This document shows, in pieces, positions 17,365 to 26,608 of a stretch of 64,000 nucleotides of DNA. The DNA is from Streptomyces echinatus. GTDB lineage: Bacteria > Actinomycetota > Actinomycetes > Streptomycetales > Streptomycetaceae. Where the stretch lies: the NCBI RefSeq assembly GCF_014203595.1, contig NZ_JACHJK010000001.1, positions 374,582 through 438,581 of the forward strand. Direction: 5' to 3'. Positions within the stretch are counted from its first letter, which is position 1, and each line of letters starts with the position of its first letter. The position numbers and the translations under genes were made by a program. Below the pieces are notes generated by a model. The model did no database searches. It was not told the DNA's origin and worked only from the letters and a program-made list of their open reading frames with translations.

Positions 17365-17841
17365 ATGAACGAGACGATCGTCTGCGTGGTGGGGAACGTG
17401 GCGACCCAGCCGGTCTACCGCGAACTGGCGGCGGGGCCGTCGGCCCGGTTCCGGGTCGCGGTCACCGCGCGCTACTGGGACAGGGAGAAGAACGCGTGGA
17501 CGGACGGGCACACCAACTTCTTCACGGTGTGGGCCAACCGTCAGCTCGCGGTCAACGTGGCCGCGTGCGTGGAGGTGGGCCAGCCGGTGGTCGTCCAGGG
17601 CCGGCTGAAGGTGCGCACGGAGACACGGGAGGGACAGCAGCAGTGGGCCTCCGCCGACATCGACGCCGTGGCGATCGGCCACGACCTGTCACGCGGTACG
17701 GCGCTCTTCCAGCGCGCGGCCAAGCCGGAGGGCACGCCGGCGGCGGCCCGGCCGGAGCCGAACTGGGAGACACCGCGTCCGGCGGATACCGAGCACGGAC
17801 ATCCTGAGCAACAGGCGCGGGAGGCCGCCACAGTGACGTGA
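17365..17841 (+). CDS. ssbB: Single-stranded DNA-binding protein SsbB
   Basis: The 158-residue protein has an N-terminal OB fold (MNETIVCVVGNVATQPVYREL, FRVAVTARYWD, TVWANRQLAVNV, GQPVVVQGRLKV) and a short variable C-terminal tail. It lacks the acidic DDIPF-type tip of SsbA, which mediates partner binding, and its length fits Streptomyces SsbB, reported to support chromosome segregation during sporulation. ATG 17365 follows a GGAGGGGAGCGAGG ribosome site. Position directly after dynAB groups three genes used at sporulation septation. Confidence 0.88.
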   Translation: MNETIVCVVGNVATQPVYRELAAGPSARFRVAVTARYWDREKNAWTDGHTNFFTVWANRQLAVNVAACVEVGQPVVVQGRLKVRTETREGQQQWASADIDAVAIGHDLSRGTALFQRAAKPEGTPAAARPEPNWETPRPADTEHGHPEQQAREAATVT

Positions 17842-18048
17842 CGTCAGCCGTCATCTGCTTGCGGCGAGCCGTAGTTGACCGTCTCTGCCGTCCCTGTGCG
17901 TGCCGCGTGAGCATGCTGTACAAACCGGTGGATTTGTCGATACGGCCAGCTCACGGGCGATCCCGGCGATAACGATTACGGATCGGATCGGCCATCGGAT
18001 GATCCGACCGGCGGGTCGGGCTGCGGCTGATCCATAGGATGCCGGGCG

Positions 18049-18062
18049 AGCCCCTAGGGGCT
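18049..18062. promoter_or_regulatory. 14-bp perfect palindrome upstream of the thioester protein gene
   Basis: AGCCCCTAGGGGCT is fully self-complementary and lies 62 bases before the GTG start. It could be an operator or part of a leader hairpin; I cannot decide which. Confidence 0.35.
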
Positions 18063-18123
18063 GCTGATTCTGCTGGTGGGACCGTCCCCCACGTCCAACG
18101 GGTCCTGCTCGAAGGGGAATTCT

Positions 18124-19560
18124 GTGCTTGCTGCGCTCTCTGAGTTCTGCCGGTCCACCGGAACGACCCGTCTGGCCGCCGCCACGACGGTGTCCGGCCT
18201 CGTGGCGGCCGGCGTGCTGTCCGGCGCCGGTACGGCCGCGGCCGACGAGAGACCGCAGACGCAGGGCGGGGCGACGGCCACGATCAACGGTCTGAAGACC
18301 TACGGCGAGGCCGTGATCCACGGCGACGGCGGCGACCAGCAAGTGTCGGCGGGCCTGTTCGAGATGTCCGTGGACGGTGGCGGCACCCTGCAGACGTACT
18401 GCGTCGACCTCCACAACCCGACCCAGCGGGACGCCAGATACGAGGAGACGCCCTGGAGCGGCACCTCGCTGGGCGCCAACAAGGACGCGGGCCGCATCCA
18501 CTGGATCCTGGAGCACTCCTACCCCCAGGTGAACGACCTCGCCGCACTCGCACGGCAGGCGGGCACGAGCGGGCTGACCGAGCAGGACGCGGCGGCCGGC
18601 ACCCAGGTGGCCATCTGGCGCTACTCCGACGGAGCCGATGTCGACGCCGTCGACCCGCAGGCGGAGAAGCTCGCCGACTACCTGGAGAAGAGCGCCCGGA
18701 GCGTCGCCGAGCCGCAGGCCTCGCTCACCCTGGACCCGCCCGCGGTCTCCGGCCGGCCCGGCGACCTGCTCGGACCGGTGACCGTGCACACCAACGCGAG
18801 TGAGGTCACGGTGAGCTCGTCGACGGACGCCGCCACCACCGGGGTGCGGATCATCGACAAGACCGGAAAGGTGATCACCTCGGCGGAGGACGGCAGCCGG
18901 CTGTACTTCGACATCCCCGAGGACGCGGCCGGGGGTCCCGCCCACGCCTTCGGCAGCGGGGGAGGAACCGCCGAGCTGACCGTGCAGGCGTCGACGACCG
19001 TCCCGGTGGGCAGGGCCTTCGCCTCCGAGAGCCGCAGCCAGACACAGATCCTGGCCGGCTCCAGCGAGTCCACGGTGTCCGCGACCGTGACGGCCCTCTG
19101 GGCCGCCGAGGGCGCCATACCGGCGATCTCGGCCCGCAAGAACTGCGCCAAGGGCGGCGTGGACATCACCGCGGTCGACAAGGGCGACGAACCGTTCGTC
19201 TTCCGGCTGATGGGCGTCGAACACACGATCCCCGCGGGCACCTCCCGGACCGTGACCGTGCCGCTCCAGGAGGACCAGGCCTACGACTTCACGATCACCG
19301 GCCCGCACGGCTTCAGCCACCGCTTCACCGGCGTCCTGGACTGCAAGACCCAGGGGGCGATCACCACGCAGACGGCCCAGCTGCGCAACGAGCCCAGCCC
19401 GGCCACGGTGGGCGGCGGCACGGTGGACACCACCGACCTGGCCGCGACCGGCGGCTCCGCGATCACTCCCATGATCGCGGGCGTGGCCATCGGCCTCGTC
19501 GTGATCGGCGGCGCCGTCCTGGTCGTGCTGCGCCGGAAGGAGACCGAGGCGGCCGAATGA
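18124..19560 (+). CDS. Cys-Gln thioester surface protein with LAATG sorting signal
   Basis: The 478-residue protein has a signal peptide (to about residue 40, AAA-DE) and a thioester domain: C93 in QTYCVDLHNPT and Q161 in AAGTQVAIWRY are the pair that forms an internal Cys-Gln thioester able to bond covalently to targets. Ig-like beta segments follow. The C-terminus is LAATG (439-443), a hydrophobic helix and an RRKE tail, the form used by class E sortases of Streptomyces. GTG 18124 is preceded by GAAGGGG. It is expected to be anchored to peptidoglycan, perhaps in surface adhesion. No sortase gene lies nearby. Confidence 0.9.
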   Translation: MLAALSEFCRSTGTTRLAAATTVSGLVAAGVLSGAGTAAADERPQTQGGATATINGLKTYGEAVIHGDGGDQQVSAGLFEMSVDGGGTLQTYCVDLHNPTQRDARYEETPWSGTSLGANKDAGRIHWILEHSYPQVNDLAALARQAGTSGLTEQDAAAGTQVAIWRYSDGADVDAVDPQAEKLADYLEKSARSVAEPQASLTLDPPAVSGRPGDLLGPVTVHTNASEVTVSSSTDAATTGVRIIDKTGKVITSAEDGSRLYFDIPEDAAGGPAHAFGSGGGTAELTVQASTTVPVGRAFASESRSQTQILAGSSESTVSATVTALWAAEGAIPAISARKNCAKGGVDITAVDKGDEPFVFRLMGVEHTIPAGTSRTVTVPLQEDQAYDFTITGPHGFSHRFTGVLDCKTQGAITTQTAQLRNEPSPATVGGGTVDTTDLAATGGSAITPMIAGVAIGLVVIGGAVLVVLRRKETEAAE

Positions 19561-19578
19561 CACCGGCCGGCCTCCGGA

Positions 19579-19610
19579 CGGCGCGGGCGGCTTGAACACC
19601 ACCCGCGCCG
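19579..19610. terminator. Hairpin after the thioester protein gene
   Basis: A 9-bp stem (CGGCGCGGG / CCCGCGCCG) with a 14-base loop lies about 20 bases past the stop. Confidence 0.55.
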
Positions 19611-19843
19611 GCCGACGCCGAGGCGCCTCGGCCGGGCTGCCGGGCCGGGCCGTCTCCTGGCCGGGTGAGGGTGCCCCGGGGCCGACGGGCGGCGACCGAC
19701 GGTGCCGGACGGGCCGTCGTCGACGGCCAAGAAACCCCAGGTCACAGCGCCCGGATGAGACGGGTTTCCGCCCAGGGCTGGCGGTACGGCAAGATGGGGT
19801 GTATCTGCCCACTGCCAGATTTCAAGCTGCCGGACGGTTTCTC

Positions 19844-21508
<1,665 letters not shown>

Positions 21509-21514
21509 TCGGTC

Positions 21515-21928
21515 TTGCGCCACCTCTACCGCTGTCCCCTGCGCTGGTCCGACATGGACGCGTACGGACATGTCAACAACGCGGTCTTCATCCGTTACCT
21601 GGAGGAAGCCCGCATCAACTTCCTGTTCCGCCCGGACAAGGAGTTCAAGCAGGGGTCCGTGGTGGCGCGCCACGAGATCGACTACAAGCGGCAGCTCGTC
21701 CACCGGCACCACCCGGTCGACATCGAGCTGTGGGTCAGTGAGATCAAGGCCGCGTCCTTCACCATCTCCTACGAGGTGAAGGACGAGGACCTGGTCTACG
21801 TACGGGCCTCGACGGTGGTCGTGCCGTTCGACTTCGAGACCCAGCGGCCCCGCCGGATCACCGCGGAGGAGCGCGAGTTCCTCCGGGAGTACACGGACGA
21901 GGCCGACGAGGAGGCCGTCGCCGCATGA
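21515..21928 (+). CDS. Hotdog-fold acyl-CoA thioesterase
   Basis: The 137-residue protein belongs to the 4-hydroxybenzoyl-CoA thioesterase (YbgC-like) group: RWSDMDAYGHVNNAVFIRYL carries the catalytic Asp, followed by EARINFLF and the HEIDYKRQL strand. It hydrolyses acyl-CoA thioesters; the substrate cannot be told. The start is TTG 21515, six bases after ettA, since the only ATG downstream (MDAYG) would remove conserved residues. The stop overlaps the ATG of the next gene, so ettA, this gene and the next form one transcript. Confidence 0.88.
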   Translation: MRHLYRCPLRWSDMDAYGHVNNAVFIRYLEEARINFLFRPDKEFKQGSVVARHEIDYKRQLVHRHHPVDIELWVSEIKAASFTISYEVKDEDLVYVRASTVVVPFDFETQRPRRITAEEREFLREYTDEADEEAVAA

Positions 21929-22602
21929 CGGTGCTGCACCTGGCCGACGAGACGGAGGCGGCGGACCTCGCCGCCTTCCTCTCCCGGCTGCTCCACTACG
22001 ACCGTGGAGCAGCGGTGCGCCTGCAGGCGGCCGGTACCGCCCTCGCCGTCTTCGGCCGGCCGCCGTCCTTCGAGGTGCTGGCCGTCCGCGCGGTACGGCT
22101 GGCCAAGCCGTACGAGGACGGGCTCGACGTCACCCTCGACGTGACCGTCTCCGCCGGTGAGTTCCTGGAGTCCGTGGACGAGCGGGCGGCCACCGCGGCC
22201 GTCCCCGGCGCGGTCACGGGACCGCCGTGGGCCGGTGTGCTGCCGCCGCGCGCCGGCTGGCAGCCCGAGCCCGGGCTGCCCGCACCGGACGCGCTGCGCG
22301 GCACGGTCGCCGCGGCCGTGGCCGAATTCCGCTCGCGCACCGAGGAACTGGGGCCCGAGGGCCGTACCCGGGCGGAGCTGGACCGGATCGGGCGGGACAT
22401 CTGGTCCCGGCAGATCAACGGCACCGGGCTGCCGGTCCGGGCCGTGCACGCGGCCCAGTCGCTGGGCTTCCTGCGGCCGGGGACCGGGCCCGAGGACACC
22501 GTGCTGTTCTCCTCGGGGGCGTGGCTGCGGCTGCGCACGCCGTACGGGTCGGTGGCCGTGCGCCAGTCGGGCCTCGGGACCTTCGGGCTCAGCGTGCGCT
22601 GA
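21925..22602 (+). CDS. Conserved hypothetical protein, 225 residues
   Basis: Overlaps the thioesterase gene by four bases (ATGA). No signal peptide, membrane segment or recognised catalytic motif. The N-terminal half (DLAAFLSRLLHYDRGAAVRLQAAG, VLAVRAVRLAK) and C-terminal half (GRDIWSRQINGTGLPVRAVHAAQSLGFL) look like well-ordered cytosolic domains, and I recall similar uncharacterised proteins next to ettA in Streptomyces. Coupling suggests a role linked to EttA or the thioesterase, but this is inference. Confidence 0.75.
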   Translation: MTVLHLADETEAADLAAFLSRLLHYDRGAAVRLQAAGTALAVFGRPPSFEVLAVRAVRLAKPYEDGLDVTLDVTVSAGEFLESVDERAATAAVPGAVTGPPWAGVLPPRAGWQPEPGLPAPDALRGTVAAAVAEFRSRTEELGPEGRTRAELDRIGRDIWSRQINGTGLPVRAVHAAQSLGFLRPGTGPEDTVLFSSGAWLRLRTPYGSVAVRQSGLGTFGLSVR

Positions 22603-22622
22603 GCCGCGCGCACTTCTCGTCG

Positions 22623-22694
22623 GCGTCTATCACCGCGTGCCGTTCTGCGTCGATCACTGCGTGCCGTCCGGCGTCGATCATCGCGCGTCGTCCG
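22623..22694. repeat. Three 24-bp tandem repeats at convergent gene ends
   Basis: Units such as GCGTCGATCACTGCGTGCCG (plus four bases) repeat with a 24-base period. The last unit contains the stop codon and final codons of the ABC ATPase gene, so the repeat has overwritten a gene end. Confidence 0.7.
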
Positions 22695-23628
22695 GCCAGA
22701 CTCCGATGTGGTCGGACTCCAGCTCCAGGGCCACGCGGTCGCGCATGTCCAGGGCGCGGAGGTAGTCGGCGGGCAGCTGGAGGCGGCCCGCGCGGTCGAG
22801 CATGGCGTACTCGCGGGCGACGACCGTCTCGTGGCCGGTCGCCGCGTCGATCTCGCTGCGGCGCAGCACCTCGGTGGAGGTGCGGCCGTCGCGGATCGCC
22901 ACCGTACGGCGGACCTCGCCCGCCACCGCCTGGTCGTGGGTGACGACGACGATCGTGGTGCCGAGGGTCTCGTTCGCCGTGCGGAACGCCTCGAAGATCT
23001 GCGTGGCCGTCCGGGAGTCGAGTTCGCCGGTGGGTTCGTCGGCGAGCAGCACCGCGGGTCCGTTCGCGAGGGCCACGGCGATCGCGACGCGCTGCTGCTG
23101 GCCGCCGGACATCTGCTGCGGGCGGCGGTCCCGGCAGTCGGCCACCTGGAGCAGCTCCAGGAGTTCCAGGGCGCGTTCCGTGCGGGCCCGGCGGCCCTTG
23201 CGGGTGCCGGAGAGCTGTAGGGGCAGGGCGACGTTCTGGGCCGCGGTGAGGTAGGGGAGAAGGTTGCGGGCGGTCTGCTGCCAGACGAAGCCGACGGCCT
23301 CGCGGCGGTAGGCGAGGCGGTCGGCGGCGGTCATGGTGAGCAGGTCGCGGCCGGCGACACGGGCCGCGCCGGCGGTGGGGGTGTCCAGGCCGGCGAGGAT
23401 GTTCATCAGCGTGGACTTGCCGCTGCCGGAGGCGCCGACCAGGGCCATGAGTTCGCCCTCGCGGACGAGGAGGTCCAGGCCCTGGAGGGCTTGGACCTCC
23501 ACGCCGTCCGTGGTGAAGACACGGACCAGGCGGTCGCAGGTGATGAGCGCGTCGTGGCCGTAGGCCGGGCGGTCCCTGGCTTCGCTGACGCGGTTCGCCA
23601 GGTCGGTGAGGCTCGGGTCGGTCGTCAT
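22678..23628 (-). CDS. ABC exporter ATP-binding protein (MacB/LolD type)
   Basis: The 316-residue ATPase has Walker A GASGSGKS (65-72), a WQQ Q-loop, signature MSGGQQQR, Walker B AVLLADEPTGELD and a THD H-loop, the pattern of MacB/LolD ATPases that power FtsX-family permeases. ATG 23628 is chosen; the in-frame extension upstream is basic low-complexity. A C-terminal extension of about 60 residues follows the ATPase core (IDAATGHETVVAREYAMLDRAGRL). Two giant FtsX permeases lie directly upstream on the same strand, so the three probably form one transporter. Confidence 0.9.
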   Translation of the reverse strand: MTTDPSLTDLANRVSEARDRPAYGHDALITCDRLVRVFTTDGVEVQALQGLDLLVREGELMALVGASGSGKSTLMNILAGLDTPTAGAARVAGRDLLTMTAADRLAYRREAVGFVWQQTARNLLPYLTAAQNVALPLQLSGTRKGRRARTERALELLELLQVADCRDRRPQQMSGGQQQRVAIAVALANGPAVLLADEPTGELDSRTATQIFEAFRTANETLGTTIVVVTHDQAVAGEVRRTVAIRDGRTSTEVLRRSEIDAATGHETVVAREYAMLDRAGRLQLPADYLRALDMRDRVALELESDHIGVWPDDAR

Positions 23629-23851
23629 GGGGTCTCCTGCGTGGGTGCCCGGTGCGGTGGCTGGGCGGGGCTGGGGTCGCTCGCCCGCGCTGCCGGGGTG
23701 CCGCCGCGCCCACCCGTGCCGCCCCAGCGGCACGACTGCCCGCGGCTGGGTGGGTCCGGCTGTCCGCGGCCCGGCCGGTCCGACTGTGCGCGGCTGGGTG
23801 GGTACGTCCGTTCGCGGCGCAGTGGGTGCGGTCGGCTGGGGGTGAGGGGGC

Positions 23852-26608
23852 TCATTGGGTGTCCCCCGCGCGGAGTTCCGTCACCGAGCCCCGTCGCCCC
23901 GACCACCATGCCTGGAGGGCCGCGACGCCCGTCGACGCGGCCAGGACCAGCAGTGCCGGGACGACGAGGGACCAGGTGTCGGGGCGCAGCTCGGCCTCGG
24001 CCGGCGGTGCCGGGGCGGACGGCAGGGCGATCGCCGTCAGGTCGACGCCGGGGGAGAGCAGACGGATCGCGGCCCAGCCGGTCAGGGCGCCCCCGAGGGC
24101 GGCCAGCAGGGCCTGGGGGAGGGATTCCAGGACCAGCAGACGGCGGCCCTCCGCGCGCGTGAGGCCCATCGTGCGCAGGCGGGCGAGGAGCGCGGCCCGT
24201 TCGGGCGCCGCCCGGAGCAGCGCGAGGAGCAGGGCGAGGACCGCGAAGCCGGCGCCCGCGGCGACCGCCGCCGTGTAGACGTGCTCGGCACCGGTCTGGA
24301 GCGGCGAGTCGGCGTACCGGGCGCGTTCCTCCGCCCGGGTCCGGACGGCGGCCGCGCCCGCGACGGCATGGCGCAGCGCGCCCGCGTCCACGTGCGCGCC
24401 GGTCACCAGGAGGGTCGTGGGGCGGCCCGCCCCGGCGCCGAGGCCCGCCCGGTTCACCACGAGGAAGTCGGGGCCGGGGACGGCCGGGGTGCGGTCGCGG
24501 ACCAGGACGATGCGCACGGTGACCGAGCTGCCGTCCTCCAGCCGCACCGGGAAGGAGCGCCGGGTGCCGTACGCGGAGGCGACGGAGGGCGAGGCGACGG
24601 CGGCCAGCGTGCCGGAGCGGCCCGCCAGACGGTCGGCCGGGAAGGCGCCCGGACCGGTGCGGGCGGTCAGCTCGCCGTAGGCGTCCGGATCCACGCCCAC
24701 CAGTGGTACCGCGTCCTGGCCGTTCGCCGGTTCGGCCTGGTGGGCGATGCTCACCGCGGTCGCCGCGCCGACCCCGGGGACCGCGCGGACGCGGGCGGGG
24801 AGGTCCGCCGGCAGCGGGGCGGCGGAGTCCGCGCGGGCGTCGGCGCCGACGGTGAGCAGGGCCGCCCGGTCCCGGGCCCCGGCCACGCCCGCCAGCACCG
24901 AGCCGCCGAACGCCGCCGTGGTCAGCGCGGTCAGCAGGGCGAGGAGCGGGAGCACCGCGGAGGCCTGGGCGCGGCCCGCGCGGGCCAGGGAGAGGTGGCC
25001 GATCGCGCCGCGCAGCCGCCCGGCGGGGCCGGACAGCCGGCGCAGCAGCAGCGGGTGGAGGCGGAGCAGCAGCAGCGCGGCGATGACACCGATCAGGACC
25101 GGGGCCACCGCCACCAGCTGGTCGCCGCTGGTGCCGCGCCGGCGCAGGGTGGCCACCGCCCCGACGGCCAGCACCAGCAGGGTCAGCTCGGCGACCGTGC
25201 GGCGGCGGGACGGCCGTACCGAGGTGACGTCCTCGCGCACGGCGGTCAGCCGTACCGTGCGGTGGGCGAAGGCGGCGCGCACGGGGAGGGCCGCGCAGCC
25301 GGCGAGGACGGTGGCCAGGGCGGCGGCGACGGCGGGACCGGTCCGCCCGGCGGGGACCGCGACCAGGGCCACGGCCAGGCCGAGCGCGCCCGCCGGTACG
25401 GCGGCCACCGCGGTCTCGGCCAGCAGCCGTCCGGCGAGCCCGGACAGGCCGGCGCCGCGAGCGCGCAGCAGGGCGAGTTCGGCGCGGCGCCGGTCGGCGG
25501 CCAGGCCGCCCGCCATCAGCAGGACGACGGCGACGACCGTCCCGGTGCCCGCGGCGGCGACCAGGACCAGCGGCGAGATGCCGGAGCGCAGCCGGGAGAA
25601 GGAGGCGAGGGTGTCGTCCAGGTCGGTGCCGATGTCGGCGCCGTCGCCGGTGACGGCGCGGACGCGTTGCAGGGCCGGGCCGGACTCCAGGGCGGCGACG
25701 GCCGGCCTCAGCCGGTCCAGGTCGTGGGCGTGCAGGGCCCGCGGGTCGGGTGCGAGGTGCCAGTAACGGGCCGGGTCGGTGCTGGTGCCGAGCAGGGCGG
25801 GGGCCGCCTCCGGGGCGAGCAGCAGCGCGCCGAGCCAGTACTTGTCCGGGTCCGGGCCGGGCGTCGGCAGGGTCACCAGGCTGGGGGTGCGCAGCAGCGG
25901 GACGGTGGACCAGTAGGCGCCGCCGGGGTCGCGCGGGACGAGGATGCCGGTGACCCGGACGGCGAGCGGGGGACGGCCGGGCGCCGGCACGTGGACGACC
26001 GAACCCACCCGGATGTGCAGGCCTTGGGCGGTGGCGGCGGTCACGGCGGCCTCCACCTCGCGCGTCGTCCCGTCCACCGGGTGCGGGGCGCGCGGCAGCC
26101 GCCCGCCGCGGACGCGGGCGTGGCCGGCGAGGCCGCTCTGCGCGGCCAGCGAGACCTGGGCCGGCAGCCCGGTCGGCCGGGGCAGCCACGGGTCGGGCAC
26201 CGCCCGGCTGACGGTGCTGCCGACGCCGTACGCGGACTGCTCGCGGTCGACGGCCAGCGGGCCGCCGACCGTGCCGAGCACCTTGCGGTACTGCCGTTCC
26301 AGCGCGGCGGGGCGCATCGCCGCCGCCCGTTGTCCGGGCGGCAGGCCGAGGTCGGGCTGGGGCAGCGACACCCGCAGGGTGGTGTGGTCCGGTCCGGCCT
26401 GCCGCAGCGCCCGCCGCAGGCCCGCGTCCTCATACCGGTCCACCGCCCGCGGGAAGGCACCGGCGAGGCACGAGGCCAGGGCGACCAGCAGCGCGAGCGC
26501 GGCGGCGGCACCGGGCGCGGCCCGCAGCCGGGTCCGCACCCACGGGGCGGCCGCGGGAGCCGGCCGGTGGGTGGCCGGGCGCGGCACCGGACGGCCCATC
26601 TCACTCAC
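23852..26608 (-). CDS. FtsX-like ABC permease, 918 residues
   Basis: The layout is that of a double-FtsX permease: an N-terminal helix (about 32-52), a large extracytoplasmic domain, a helix cluster near 340-450 and a second cluster near the C-terminus (LLALLRAAPERAALLARLRTMGLTRAEGR, then two more helices). GTG 26608 overlaps the upstream permease by eight bases; ATG 26599 is the alternative. It acts with the ATPase at 22678, which lies 223 bases downstream. Substrate is unknown; MacB-like systems in Actinobacteria handle lipoproteins, peptides or cell-envelope stress. Confidence 0.85.
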   Translation of the reverse strand: MSEMGRPVPRPATHRPAPAAAPWVRTRLRAAPGAAAALALLVALASCLAGAFPRAVDRYEDAGLRRALRQAGPDHTTLRVSLPQPDLGLPPGQRAAAMRPAALERQYRKVLGTVGGPLAVDREQSAYGVGSTVSRAVPDPWLPRPTGLPAQVSLAAQSGLAGHARVRGGRLPRAPHPVDGTTREVEAAVTAATAQGLHIRVGSVVHVPAPGRPPLAVRVTGILVPRDPGGAYWSTVPLLRTPSLVTLPTPGPDPDKYWLGALLLAPEAAPALLGTSTDPARYWHLAPDPRALHAHDLDRLRPAVAALESGPALQRVRAVTGDGADIGTDLDDTLASFSRLRSGISPLVLVAAAGTGTVVAVVLLMAGGLAADRRRAELALLRARGAGLSGLAGRLLAETAVAAVPAGALGLAVALVAVPAGRTGPAVAAALATVLAGCAALPVRAAFAHRTVRLTAVREDVTSVRPSRRRTVAELTLLVLAVGAVATLRRRGTSGDQLVAVAPVLIGVIAALLLLRLHPLLLRRLSGPAGRLRGAIGHLSLARAGRAQASAVLPLLALLTALTTAAFGGSVLAGVAGARDRAALLTVGADARADSAAPLPADLPARVRAVPGVGAATAVSIAHQAEPANGQDAVPLVGVDPDAYGELTARTGPGAFPADRLAGRSGTLAAVASPSVASAYGTRRSFPVRLEDGSSVTVRIVLVRDRTPAVPGPDFLVVNRAGLGAGAGRPTTLLVTGAHVDAGALRHAVAGAAAVRTRAEERARYADSPLQTGAEHVYTAAVAAGAGFAVLALLLALLRAAPERAALLARLRTMGLTRAEGRRLLVLESLPQALLAALGGALTGWAAIRLLSPGVDLTAIALPSAPAPPAEAELRPDTWSLVVPALLVLAASTGVAALQAWWSGRRGSVTELRAGDTQ

